DNA of 33,497 bases from an uncultured Oscillospiraceae bacterium (GCA_947629245.1 CANRDC010000026.1:1-33497); one strand, 5' to 3'. Positions 8,803-16,385 are shown, counted from the stretch's first letter. Made by a program: numbers and translations. Notes: generated from the sequence alone by a model not told the origin.

Positions 8803-8813
8803 GAGGGATAGCC

Positions 8814-9995
8814 GTGAAGGGATCTTCCTATAAAAAGAATCTTGTCACCGGAGCGCTGTGCGCCCTGTGCGGCGTGCTGGCGGCGTTCGCTGTGATCATT
8901 GTGGGCTTCGGCGGCTTCCGGGGCTTTTCCTGTGCCGCCAAATTCGCCCAGGTGATGCGCATCATCCGCACCCAGTTCGTCGGGGAGAGCGACCTGGACG
9001 AGGTGACGGACGCTGCGCTGGCCAACGCCGTCGCCAGCCTGGACGACGACTGGAGCTATTACATGGACGCTGCCGCCTATGCCGAGTACCAGGACTACTC
9101 CGCCAATCTCTATCAGGGCATCGGCGTCACGGTGCAGGCGGACGAGGCCACCGGCGGCTTTGCGATCGTGCTGCTCGAAAAGGATGGTCCGGCCCAGACC
9201 GCCGGTCTGGAGGTGGGAGACGTCATCCTGGCTGTGGACGGCATCTCCGTTCAGGGCGGGACCGTGGAGGATATGCGGGCCCTGATCCAGGCCGATTATG
9301 GCAAGCAGGCGTTTCTCACCGTCCAACGGACCGGCGGCGAGCAGTGGCAGGTGTCGGTCTCCTGCGAGGCGATCTATACGGAGCCTGTGCGTTATCAGGT
9401 CCTGGACGGGCATATCGGCTATATCGACATCGACAACTTTCATGCCGGTGCGGGGGAGCGGGCCATCGACGCGGTGGACGCGCTCGTGGAGCAGGGCGTG
9501 GACAGCCTTGTGTTCGACGTGCGCAGCAATCCGGGCGGGCAGGTGTCCGAGATGGTGGCCATTTTGGACCATCTGCTGCCGGAGGGAGACGTGTTCATCC
9601 GGACGGATAAGAAGGGCCGCGAGGTGGCGGAGACCTCGGACGCGGCCTGTGTGGAGCTGCCCATGGCGGTGGTGGTGGATCGGGACAGCTACAGCGCGGC
9701 GGAGTTTTTTGCCGCGGCCCTGCGGGACTATGACTGGGCCAGGATCGCGGGGGAGGCCACCACCGGCAAGGCCCGCAGCCAGGTGACCTTTGCGCTCTGG
9801 GACGGCAGCGCGGTGCATCTTTCCAAGTATTCCTATCTTACCCCCAGCCGGACCGACCTGTACGAATCGAAGGGCCTCGTGCCGGACGTGGAGGCGCAGC
9901 TCACCGAGGAGGAGCGGACCCTGTACCAGACCGGCTGGCTGGAGCCGGAGGACGACCCCCAGGTCCGGGCGGCCGTCGGGCTTCTTGGCCCTTGA
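8814..9995 (+). CDS. S41-family C-terminal processing protease (Ctp-like)
   Basis: This 393-aa membrane-anchored serine protease starts at a GTG at 8814, with GAGGGA as ribosome binding site. One N-terminal membrane segment (about residues 10-36) precedes an S41 N-terminal helical region, a PDZ domain (about 95-180, GIGVTVQADEATGGFAIVLL then GDVILAVDGISV) and the protease domain. The expected Ser-Lys dyad is visible: S294 in DSYSAAEFF and K319 in TTGKARSQ, 25 residues apart as in tail-specific proteases. It acts outside the cytoplasmic membrane, cutting exported proteins. Its position after ftsEX and the M23 gene suggests a role in envelope maturation. Its transcription probably depends on read-through of the preceding terminator. 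Confidence 0.9.
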   Translation: MKGSSYKKNLVTGALCALCGVLAAFAVIIVGFGGFRGFSCAAKFAQVMRIIRTQFVGESDLDEVTDAALANAVASLDDDWSYYMDAAAYAEYQDYSANLYQGIGVTVQADEATGGFAIVLLEKDGPAQTAGLEVGDVILAVDGISVQGGTVEDMRALIQADYGKQAFLTVQRTGGEQWQVSVSCEAIYTEPVRYQVLDGHIGYIDIDNFHAGAGERAIDAVDALVEQGVDSLVFDVRSNPGGQVSEMVAILDHLLPEGDVFIRTDKKGREVAETSDAACVELPMAVVVDRDSYSAAEFFAAALRDYDWARIAGEATTGKARSQVTFALWDGSAVHLSKYSYLTPSRTDLYESKGLVPDVEAQLTEEERTLYQTGWLEPEDDPQVRAAVGLLGP

Positions 9996-10020
9996 CAGAG
10001 CGATTTTCGTTCACTATAAT
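9992..10020 (+). promoter_or_regulatory. Perfect consensus SigA promoter of greA-lysS
   Basis: TTGACA (9992-9997), exactly 17 bp, and TATAAT (10015-10020) match the consensus at all 12 positions. The -35 box contains the TGA stop codon (9993-9995) of the S41 protease gene. greA starts 48 bp after the -10 box. Confidence 0.9.
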
Positions 10021-10041
10021 ATGTTGTCACAATGTTGTCAC
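10021..10041 (+). repeat. Direct repeat at the greA transcription start region
   Basis: The 10-mer ATGTTGTCAC occurs at 10021-10030 and again at 10032-10041, directly after the -10 box. Two copies, 11 bp apart (about one helical turn), would suit binding of a regulator near the start of transcription. Function unproven. Confidence 0.5.
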
Positions 10042-10068
10042 GAATAAATCATCGGGAGGTAAAACGGC

Positions 10069-10542
10069 ATGGCGGACACCAAATATAAGATGAGCCGGGA
10101 GCGGTATGAGGAGCTGCAGAAGGAGCTGGATTATCTTCAGACCGTCCGGGAGAAAGAGGTCTCCGAGCTGATCAAGGAGGCCCGCAGCTATGGCGACCTC
10201 AGCGAGAACAGCGAGTACGACGAGGCAAAGACCGAGCAGGGCAAGCTGTATTCCAAGATCGCCGAGTACAAGAACCTGCTGGAGAACGCCGAGATCGTGG
10301 AGCATACCCACCGGGCGGGCGTGATCGGCATCGGCAGCCGGGTCACGGTGCTGGACGTGGAGCTGGGCGAGCAGAGCGAGTATCAGATCGTGGGCAGCCA
10401 GGAGGCCAACCCCATGTCCGGCCGCATCTCCGACGACTCCCCCTTTGGCAAGGGCCTGATCGGCCACAAGATCGGCGAGACCGTCACCATTGAGGCCCCC
10501 GCCGGGGACCTCCAGTTCGAGATCCTGAACGTCACATTTTAA
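10069..10542 (+). CDS. greA: Transcription elongation factor GreA
   Basis: This 157-aa factor enters the RNA polymerase secondary channel and stimulates cleavage of backtracked RNA. The N-terminal coiled coil (residues 1-75) carries the acidic tip motif GDLSENSEYDEAK (42-54), with D43 and E46 as the metal-coordinating pair. The C-terminal FKBP-like domain ends with SPFGKGLIGHKIGETVTIEAP. The ATG at 10069 has a CGGGAGG ribosome binding site. It is the first gene of a two-gene unit with lysS (27 bp gap), driven by the consensus promoter described above. Full length for the family. Confidence 0.97.
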   Translation: MADTKYKMSRERYEELQKELDYLQTVREKEVSELIKEARSYGDLSENSEYDEAKTEQGKLYSKIAEYKNLLENAEIVEHTHRAGVIGIGSRVTVLDVELGEQSEYQIVGSQEANPMSGRISDDSPFGKGLIGHKIGETVTIEAPAGDLQFEILNVTF

Positions 10543-10569
10543 TTCATTCGCAGAAGGGAAGAAAAAGAC

Positions 10570-12069
10570 ATGTTTCAATACGCGCCGGGGTATCGGACGG
10601 AGCCGGAGGGCCTGTCCGACGAGATGCGTGTGCGCCGGGAGAAGCTTTTCAAGCTCCAGGACGCCGGGCAGGACCCGTACCAGATCACCAAATTCACCCG
10701 CAGCCACTTTTCCCAGGAGATCAAGGATAACTACGACGCCCTGGAGGAGAAGGACGTGCGGGTGGCCGGGCGCATCATGGCCAAGCGCGTACAGGGCAAG
10801 GCGGGCTTCATGGACCTGCAGGACGACCGGGGCCGCATCCAGCTCTACGTGAGCGTGAACGAGTTGGGCCCGGAGGGCCTGGCCCAGGTCAAGACCTGGG
10901 ACGTGGGCGACATCGTGGGCGCGTCCGGCTTCGTGTTCAAGACCCGCACGGAGGCCATCTCCGTGCATGTGAAGCAGATCGGGCTGCTGAGCAAGAGCCT
11001 GCGGCCTCTGCCGGAGAAGTTCCACGGCCTGACGGACACGGACCAGCGCTACCGCCGCCGCTACTTAGACCTGATCACCAACGAGCAGTCCCGCCGGGTG
11101 TTCGAGCTGCGGACCCGGTTCATCAGCCATGTCCGCCGGTATCTGGACGGGCGCGGCTACCTGGAGGTGGAGACCCCGGTGCTGGGCACCATCCAGGGCG
11201 GCGCCACGGCCCGGCCCTTCGTCACCCACCACAATACCCTGGACCTGGACATGTACATGCGCATCGCCACGGAGTTGAATCTGAAGCGGCTGATCGTGGG
11301 CGGCATGGAGCGGGTCTATGAGATCGGCCGCATCTTCCGCAACGAGGGCATGGACACCAAGCATAACCCGGAGTTCACCACTCTGGAGATGTACGAGAGC
11401 TATGCCAATTTCGAGACCATGATGGACTATGTGGAGGGCATACTGTCCTCCGCCGCCATGGAGCTGCGGGGCGGCTATGAGCTGGAGTGGGGCGGCAATA
11501 CCATCAACATGGCCCCCGGCTGGCGCAGGCTGACCATGATCGAGGCGGTGAAGGCATACGCGGGCGTGGACTTTGGCGCCGTTTCTGACGACGCCGCCGC
11601 CGTGGCCGCCGCCAAGGCCGCCGGGGTGGACATGGACGGCAAGGAGCCCACCTGGGGCGTGGCGCTGTATGAGACCTTCGACCAGAAGGTGGAGGACAAG
11701 CTCATCCAGCCCACCTTCATCACCATGTACCCGGTAGAGGTGTCGCCCCTGGCCAAGCGCAGCCCGGCGGACAGCCGCCTCACGGAGCGGTTCGAGGCGT
11801 TTATAGGCGCCTGCGAGATGGGCAACGCCTTCTCGGAGCTGAACGACCCCCTGGACCAGCGGCTGCGCTTTGAGGCCCAGATGGCCCTGAAGGCGAAGGG
11901 CGACGAGGAGGCCAACGACATGGACGTGGACTTCTGCGAGGCGCTGGAGTACGGCATGCCGCCCACCGGCGGCCTGGGCATGGGCATCGACCGGGCGGTC
12001 ATGCTCCTGGCCGGGGTGGACACCATCCGGGATGTGATCTTGTTCCCCACGATGAAGCCGACGGACTGA
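10570..12069 (+). CDS. lysS: Lysyl-tRNA synthetase, class II
   Basis: This 499-aa enzyme charges tRNA-Lys. An N-terminal OB-fold anticodon-binding domain (about 55-160, VRVAGRIMAKRVQGKAGFMDLQD) is followed by the class II catalytic core. It has motif 1 around RRVFELRTRFISHVRRYLD, motif 2 at RIFRNEGMDTKHNPEFTTLE and motif 3 at GGLGMGIDRAVMLL. The start at 10570 has a GAAGGGA upstream; an in-frame Met 19 codons later (MRVRREKL) is a possible shorter start. It is co-transcribed with greA, a common Firmicute arrangement, and ended by a hairpin 14 bp after the stop. Confidence 0.97.
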   Translation: MFQYAPGYRTEPEGLSDEMRVRREKLFKLQDAGQDPYQITKFTRSHFSQEIKDNYDALEEKDVRVAGRIMAKRVQGKAGFMDLQDDRGRIQLYVSVNELGPEGLAQVKTWDVGDIVGASGFVFKTRTEAISVHVKQIGLLSKSLRPLPEKFHGLTDTDQRYRRRYLDLITNEQSRRVFELRTRFISHVRRYLDGRGYLEVETPVLGTIQGGATARPFVTHHNTLDLDMYMRIATELNLKRLIVGGMERVYEIGRIFRNEGMDTKHNPEFTTLEMYESYANFETMMDYVEGILSSAAMELRGGYELEWGGNTINMAPGWRRLTMIEAVKAYAGVDFGAVSDDAAAVAAAKAAGVDMDGKEPTWGVALYETFDQKVEDKLIQPTFITMYPVEVSPLAKRSPADSRLTERFEAFIGACEMGNAFSELNDPLDQRLRFEAQMALKAKGDEEANDMDVDFCEALEYGMPPTGGLGMGIDRAVMLLAGVDTIRDVILFPTMKPTD

Positions 12070-12083
12070 GAAGGTCGGGATCG

Positions 12084-12115
12084 ATGCGGGTTTGTGAGCG
12101 TTCACAAGCCCGCAT
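12084..12115 (+). terminator. Hairpin terminator after lysS
   Basis: A 14-bp stem with one G-U pair (12084-12097 with 12102-12115) and a four-base loop GCGT lies 14 bp after the lysS stop. The tract that follows (TGCCGTTTCC) is only modestly U-rich, so termination may be incomplete. Confidence 0.65.
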
Positions 12116-12355
12116 TGCCGTTTCCTGCAATGACGGGCGGGCTTGCGCAGCGGCGCAGGACAAGATAGAACTTTCCTATGGACTTTTGGCGCGCCGGGGA
12201 GTATGCTGGTGGTCGCGCCGTCGGAGGGGAGCGCGTCCCCGTCCCCGGCAACGACGGCCCGCGCAGACAGGTCCCGCCATTGCGCCGACCGCTTCGCCAG
12301 TGAAGGGAAAAAGCGCCCGCTTTGCGGGCAAGATGAGAAAACAAGAGGAGAAGAT
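12116..12355 (+). other. Structured, non-coding leader before plsY
   Basis: This 240-base gap holds no credible gene. It contains alternative pairings. Stem A is 12193-12200 with 12242-12249 (8 bp). Stem B is 12217-12223 with 12252-12258 (7 bp, extendable), enclosing a 5-bp hairpin (12226-12230 with 12236-12240). A and B interleave, so they either exclude each other or form a pseudoknot. A further 6-bp hairpin (12315-12320 with 12324-12329) lies shortly before the AGAGGAG of plsY. No riboswitch class was recognised. In GC-rich DNA some of these pairings may be chance. Confidence 0.35.
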
Positions 12356-12958
12356 ATGGGCATTTATCTTGTGATCGCGGCAGGAGGCTATCTGATCGGA
12401 TCGGTGAACAGCGCCATCCTGCTGGTGCGGCTCAGGTACCGGCAGGACGTGCGCACCGGAGGCAGCGGCAACGCCGGGTCTACGAATGTGGCGCGCACCT
12501 ACGGTACGGGCCTGGGAGCGCTCACGCTCCTGTGCGACATCCTGAAAGCGGCGCTGGCAGGCGCGCTCGGCCGGTATCTTGCCGGGGACAGCGGCTATAT
12601 GCTCGGGGGACTTTTTTGCCTTATCGGCCACTGCTGGCCCCTTTACTTCCGCTTCAAAGGCGGAAAGGGCATGGCCGTGGCGGCGGGAACGCTCCTGTTT
12701 TTCGACTGGAAGCTCTTTCTTCTGATCACCGCCGTCTTTGCGCTCGCCTTCCTGATCTGGCGGCGCGTATCCTTGAGCTCCATACTGTCCGTACTTGTAT
12801 TCCCGCCTCTTTATTATCTGACGGCGCGCCGTCTGGACGCCGTGTTTGCCATCGGCACCGTCATGTGCGTGCTCGTTCTCATCCGGCACCGGGCGAATAT
12901 CCGCAGGCTCGTCGCGGGGACGGAGCCGCGGTTCCAGCCCCACCGGCGGGAGCGCTGA
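12356..12958 (+). CDS. plsY: Acyl-phosphate:glycerol-3-phosphate acyltransferase PlsY
   Basis: This 200-aa polytopic membrane enzyme transfers an acyl group from acyl-phosphate to glycerol-3-phosphate, the first committed step of phospholipid synthesis. The start is the ATG at 12356, after AGAGGAG. The three conserved loops are visible: GGSGNAGSTN (about residues 36-45), FKGGKGMAVAAG (about 100-111) and the C-terminal HRANIRRL (about 180). It has several hydrophobic segments. It is followed after 12 bp by a DegV-family gene, and plsX and acpP lie further down this window, so most of the acyl-phosphate pathway is present. Confidence 0.95.
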   Translation: MGIYLVIAAGGYLIGSVNSAILLVRLRYRQDVRTGGSGNAGSTNVARTYGTGLGALTLLCDILKAALAGALGRYLAGDSGYMLGGLFCLIGHCWPLYFRFKGGKGMAVAAGTLLFFDWKLFLLITAVFALAFLIWRRVSLSSILSVLVFPPLYYLTARRLDAVFAIGTVMCVLVLIRHRANIRRLVAGTEPRFQPHRRER

Positions 12959-12970
12959 GAGGGGCGGGCC

Positions 12971-13810
12971 ATGACGCAGATCATCACCGACTCCGTCGCG
13001 GATTTTGAGCCGGAGGAGCTGGCGCGGCTGGACGTGGCGTGCGTGCCCATATCCGTGGCGTTCGGGGAGAAGTCCTATCAAGAGAACACAGAGCTGTCCA
13101 AGGAGGGATTTTACCGGCTGCTGCGGGAATGCCCGGACTTTCCCAGGACGTCCCAGCCCGCGCCGGGAGACTTCCTCCGGGCGTTCCTGCCCGCCAAGGA
13201 GCGGGGGGACGCCGCAATCATGATCACCATGTCTCAGCGGTTCGGCGGTATCTATCAGGGCGCGCTGCTGGCGAAGGAGCTGCTGGACTATCCCGACGCC
13301 TACGTCATCGACAGCCGGGGCGCCGCCGGAGGCGAACGGATATTGGTGGAGACGGCCGTGAGGCTGCGGGACGAGGGGAAAACACCGGCCGAGATCGTGC
13401 GGAGCGTGGAGGGGCTGCGGGACAGGATCGTCCTGTTTGCCTGTCCGGACACCATGGAAAACCTTCGCCGGGGCGGACGGGTACCGGCGCTGGTGGCCGC
13501 CATCGGCTCCGCCGTGCATGTGAAGCCCGTGCTGCATATCGCCGAGGACGGCGAGGTGGTCATCGCGGCCAGAGAGCTGGGCAAGCGGAGGGCTATGCAC
13601 TTTTTTGCCCAGCAGATGCGGAAGCGTCCGCCGGACCCGGCGTTTCCCGTCTATGTGATGTACTCCGATATCCGGGAGAACGCGGAGCAGTTGGCGGAGC
13701 TGCTCCGGCAGGAGGGCTTTTCTCCGGACGAGCGCCTTATCAATGTGGGCGCAGCCATGGGGACGCATATCGGCCCCAACGCTTTCGGCCTGGCCTATGC
13801 AGCGGAATAA
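12971..13810 (+). CDS. DegV-family fatty-acid-binding protein
   Basis: This 279-aa cytoplasmic protein belongs to the DegV/FakB fold, which holds a fatty acid for phosphorylation by FakA in known Firmicute systems. The N-terminal ITDSVADF, the TSQPAPGDF segment (about residues 59-67) and ITMSQRFGGIYQGA (about 82-95) are the characteristic lipid-binding stretches. The second half carries the typical RRGGRVPALVAAIGSAVHVKPVLHI. The start is the ATG at 12971. Being next to plsY fits a role in delivering acyl-phosphate for lipid synthesis. The kinase FakA is not in this window, so the specific FakB role is an inference. Confidence 0.9.
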   Translation: MTQIITDSVADFEPEELARLDVACVPISVAFGEKSYQENTELSKEGFYRLLRECPDFPRTSQPAPGDFLRAFLPAKERGDAAIMITMSQRFGGIYQGALLAKELLDYPDAYVIDSRGAAGGERILVETAVRLRDEGKTPAEIVRSVEGLRDRIVLFACPDTMENLRRGGRVPALVAAIGSAVHVKPVLHIAEDGEVVIAARELGKRRAMHFFAQQMRKRPPDPAFPVYVMYSDIRENAEQLAELLRQEGFSPDERLINVGAAMGTHIGPNAFGLAYAAE

Positions 13811-13814
13811 AACG

Positions 13815-13840
13815 GGAGGCGGCGCATAAGCGCCGCCTCC
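13815..13840. terminator. Strong hairpin after the degV gene
   Basis: A perfect 11-bp stem of mainly G/C (13815-13825 with 13830-13840), loop ATAA, begins 5 bp after the degV stop. On the + strand it lacks a T-tract; on the - strand it is followed by a T-rich run. It may stabilise the mRNA end or act with a second hairpin. Confidence 0.5.
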
Positions 13841-13855
13841 GCCGTCGCAGAAACA

Positions 13856-13883
13856 GCCGCCGGAGAGCTTGCTCTCCGGCGGC
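13856..13883. repeat. Second strong hairpin after degV
   Basis: A perfect 12-bp stem (13856-13867 with 13872-13883), loop CTTG, no T-tract. The rest of the gap up to the MATE promoter (13884-14013) shows no gene. An isolated extended -10-like element (TGTTACAAT, 13960-13968) has no -35 partner. Confidence 0.6.
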
Positions 13884-14013
13884 GCCCATGGTCAGGGGCA
13901 GCGCAAGGACAGAAGAAGGAAAAGCAGACGCTCCATACGGGCCCCTTCGTTCGGAGATTTGTTACAATGTTCTGGCATTCCGGCCGGTCTGTGTCAAATG
14001 CCTATGACGGCGC

Positions 14014-14042
14014 TTGATTAACGGTCGGAGGCGTGATAGAAT
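14014..14042 (+). promoter_or_regulatory. Extended -10 promoter of the MATE gene
   Basis: TTGATT (14014-14019), a 17-bp spacer and TAGAAT (14037-14042), with a TGA just before the -10 box (14034-14036) forming an extended -10. Transcription would begin near 14049, which supports the ATG at 14075 as translation start. Confidence 0.65.
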
Positions 14043-14074
14043 GGGGCGCAAACCAATGTGATGCAGGACGGGAT

Positions 14075-15523
14075 ATGACACAGACGGGCAAACTCTCCGC
14101 CCCCTTTGCGTGGGGGCCGTTTTTGAAAAAGCTGGCGGCCATCGCCATCCCGGTGGCGCTGCAGAATCTGCTGACCACCACGGCCAGTATGGTGGACACC
14201 ATGATGGTGGCGCCCCTGGGGGAACTCTCCGTGGGGGCGCTGGGGCTGTGCTCCCAGTTTTCGTCGCTGATGTTCTCCGGCTACTGGGGCTTCGTGGGGG
14301 GCGGCATGCTGTTTTTCTCCCAGTACTGGGGGGCCCGGGACGACTGGGGCCTGGAGCGCAGCTACGGCATGACATGGCTGTGCATGATGACGGTGGCCGT
14401 GGTGTTCGGGTGCCTGGCCGTGTTCGCGCCGGAGCTGGTCATGCGGGTGTATACGGACAAACAGTCCATCCGGGACATCGGGGTGCGGTATCTGCGCATC
14501 GTGGGCTTCGCCTACATCATGCAGGTGTTCTCCATGGCCATGAGCAGCCTTCTGCGGGCCACGGAGCGGGTGCGCATCCCCATGGCGGCGTCCATCGCGT
14601 CGGTGGGGACGAATCTGTTTTTGAACTGGGTATTCATCTACGGGCGCCTGGGCTGTCCCGCCATGGGCATCCGGGGGGCGGCCCTGGCCACTACCTGCGC
14701 GGCGGCGGTGAATATGCTGGCCATCTACGCCATGGCCCATGCGACCGGGTATCCCTATCTGTTCCGGGTGCGGGAGCATTTCCGGTGGGACAGGACCCAG
14801 CTGAAGCAATATTTCGTCAAGTGCTTTCCCATCATCTGCAACGAGGTGCTCATCGGCGTGGGCAACATGGTCATCAACGTCACCCTGGGCCGCCAGCCGG
14901 AAGAGGTGATCGCGGCGCTGGCGGTGTTCCGGACGCTGGAGGGGCTCATCATCGGCTTTTTCGCCGGATTTTCCAACGCGGCGTCCGTTCTGGTGGGCAC
15001 CTGCGTGGGAGCGGGGGAGCTGGATACCGCCTACGAGCGGGCCAAGCGGCTGGTGTATCTTTGCAGCGGGTTCATCCTGCTGGCGGGGCTGGGCGTGCTG
15101 GCGCTGCACCGGCCCATCCTGACCGGCATGAGCCTGTCGGGGCCGTCCTTCACGGCGGGACTGCGGCTTTTATGCATCTATATCGCGGTGTCGGTGATCC
15201 GCATGGGCAACTGGATACAGAACGACACCTACCGGGCCTCCGGCGACGCGGTCACCGGCACGGTGCTGGAGATCGCGTTCATGTACGCCGTGGTGCTGCC
15301 ATGCGTGCTGGTGTCGGGATTCGCGCTGAAGCTGCCCTATTGGGCCATCTTCCTGTGCTGCTACATCGACGAGCCCATCCGCTATGCGCTCATGCAGCGG
15401 CACCTGTATTCCGGCAAATGGGTCCGGCCCGTCACGGAGCAGGGTATGGCGGCCCTGCCCGATTTTCAGGCCCGGCACGGCTTTCACGGGCGGATATTTG
15501 CCCGAAATGTCGGAAAGAGTTGA
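14075..15523 (+). CDS. MATE-family multidrug/metabolite efflux transporter
   Basis: This 482-aa polytopic membrane protein most likely exports drugs or metabolites using an ion gradient. The N-terminal region (KLAAIAIPVALQNLLTTTASMVDTMMVAPLGE) is the classic MATE first repeat, with roughly 12 hydrophobic segments in two bundles. The second repeat begins near residue 245 (YFVKCFPIICNEVLIGVGNMVINVTLG). The ATG at 14075 was chosen over the GTG at 14033, which lies upstream of the probable transcription start. It is a single-gene unit between hairpins and the next promoter. The substrate cannot be deduced. Confidence 0.9.
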   Translation: MTQTGKLSAPFAWGPFLKKLAAIAIPVALQNLLTTTASMVDTMMVAPLGELSVGALGLCSQFSSLMFSGYWGFVGGGMLFFSQYWGARDDWGLERSYGMTWLCMMTVAVVFGCLAVFAPELVMRVYTDKQSIRDIGVRYLRIVGFAYIMQVFSMAMSSLLRATERVRIPMAASIASVGTNLFLNWVFIYGRLGCPAMGIRGAALATTCAAAVNMLAIYAMAHATGYPYLFRVREHFRWDRTQLKQYFVKCFPIICNEVLIGVGNMVINVTLGRQPEEVIAALAVFRTLEGLIIGFFAGFSNAASVLVGTCVGAGELDTAYERAKRLVYLCSGFILLAGLGVLALHRPILTGMSLSGPSFTAGLRLLCIYIAVSVIRMGNWIQNDTYRASGDAVTGTVLEIAFMYAVVLPCVLVSGFALKLPYWAIFLCCYIDEPIRYALMQRHLYSGKWVRPVTEQGMAALPDFQARHGFHGRIFARNVGKS

Positions 15524-15549
15524 CTTTCCCGGACGGAATGCTGTATAAT
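15520..15549 (+). promoter_or_regulatory. SigA-type promoter of the secreted-protein gene
   Basis: TTGACT (15520-15525), an 18-bp spacer and a perfect TATAAT (15544-15549). The -35 box contains the TGA stop of the MATE gene (15521-15523). The next ATG is 34 bp downstream. Confidence 0.75.
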
Positions 15550-15583
15550 CAAATCAAATCGAAGATATAGTGGGTGAGTTGAG

Positions 15584-16300
15584 ATGAAACGCAAAATGTT
15601 GGCCATGCTGCTCTGCCTTGCCATGGGGGCGTGCCTGTTGAGCGTGCCGACGCTGGCGGCGGAGGCGGAGGAGGACGTGCTCTCCGACCGGATGTTCCAG
15701 CTGGCGCAGAGCGGCGGATATGTGCAGGAGTGGTATCCCGACCAGAAGACCTGCCTGGTCAATGTGGGCGGGGCCGATAACCTCTATCGGATCGAGACCG
15801 CGAAGGGCGAGACGCTTCTGGAGGGCTGCGGGGACCTGTGGCGCACCGACGGCGGCTATGCCCGCATCGGCTACTATCAGCCCGGGACCATGGAGGCGGC
15901 CGGGAACGTCTATGAGGCCATGAACGATCCCACGTCGGTAGACGCCTACGCGGAGCTGTATGATCTCAGCGGCAGTCTGGTGGAGCAGACGAAGCTGAGC
16001 GGCGGCTACAGCGACTGGTCCATGACCTGCGGCAGCCTGTATCCCCGCAGCTACGATTATTACATCGACACCAGCGCCCTGTACGCGGAGGGCGGCTATA
16101 CCTTTGCCAGCGACGAGGTGAGCGTGGAGCCCGTGGAGGGCGGCTTTGTTGTCGCCGACGGGCAGGGGAAGGAGCTGGGGCAGGTGTTCATCCCCGAGGC
16201 GGAGACGCTCTCTCCCTTCCTGGCTGGAGACCTGCTGGGGTTCTACAAGGAGGAATCCTACGGATACAGCATCGTCCGGTGGTATTATCTGGATATTTGA
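15584..16300 (+). CDS. Secreted protein of unknown function
   Basis: This 238-aa protein starts at the ATG at 15584. It has a clear signal peptide (residues 1-25, hydrophobic core MLAMLLCLAMGACLLSV, cleavage probably after TLA). The mature part is acidic, rich in Gly, Tyr, Glu and Asp. It holds repeated short beta-strand-like stretches (LYRIETAKGETLLEG, AELYDLSGSLVEQTKLSGGY), vaguely like WG-type repeat or beta-propeller proteins. I do not recognise the family. It is flanked by its own promoter and terminator, so it is probably an independent unit unconnected with the neighbouring MATE and rRNA methyltransferase genes. Confidence 0.8.
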   Translation: MKRKMLAMLLCLAMGACLLSVPTLAAEAEEDVLSDRMFQLAQSGGYVQEWYPDQKTCLVNVGGADNLYRIETAKGETLLEGCGDLWRTDGGYARIGYYQPGTMEAAGNVYEAMNDPTSVDAYAELYDLSGSLVEQTKLSGGYSDWSMTCGSLYPRSYDYYIDTSALYAEGGYTFASDEVSVEPVEGGFVVADGQGKELGQVFIPEAETLSPFLAGDLLGFYKEESYGYSIVRWYYLDI

Positions 16301-16310
16301 GCGATGACGG

Positions 16311-16338
16311 CAGGGCTGCCCGGAGACGGGCGGCCCTG
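16311..16338 (+). terminator. Terminator after the secreted-protein gene
   Basis: A 12-bp GC-rich stem with one G-U pair (16311-16322 with 16327-16338), loop GAGA, followed by TTCCTTTCC. It lies 10 bp after the stop codon and before the next promoter. Confidence 0.7.
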
Positions 16339-16356
16339 TTCCTTTCCGGCGGCAAA

Positions 16357-16385
16357 TTGACAAGCGGGCGGGGAAGCTCTATACT
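16357..16385 (+). promoter_or_regulatory. SigA-type promoter of the rRNA methyltransferase-dprA unit
   Basis: A perfect TTGACA (16357-16362), 17 bp, then TATACT (16380-16385). The next ATG is 36 bp further on, with AAAGCGGAAAG between. An alternative -10-like TATAAA at 16387 would need a 24-bp spacer and is less likely. Confidence 0.75.

Noticed and set aside
10570-12069. T-box or other tRNA-sensing leader before lysS or leuS
   Set aside because: The greA-lysS and rsfS-leuS gaps are 27 and 3 bp, too short for such a leader.
12143-12171. Promoter for plsY (TTGCGC, 17 bp, TAGAAC)
   Set aside because: Weak boxes; plsY may instead be transcribed by read-through from lysS or from an unrecognised promoter.
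12176-13768. 530-aa open frame on the minus strand across plsY and degV
   Set aside because: Antisense to two well-identified genes, arginine/proline-rich, no recognisable domain.
14110-15570. 486-aa + strand frame overlapping the MATE gene in another phase
   Set aside because: Gly/His/Arg/Ala-rich sequence without membrane segments; the MATE frame has clear transmembrane homology.
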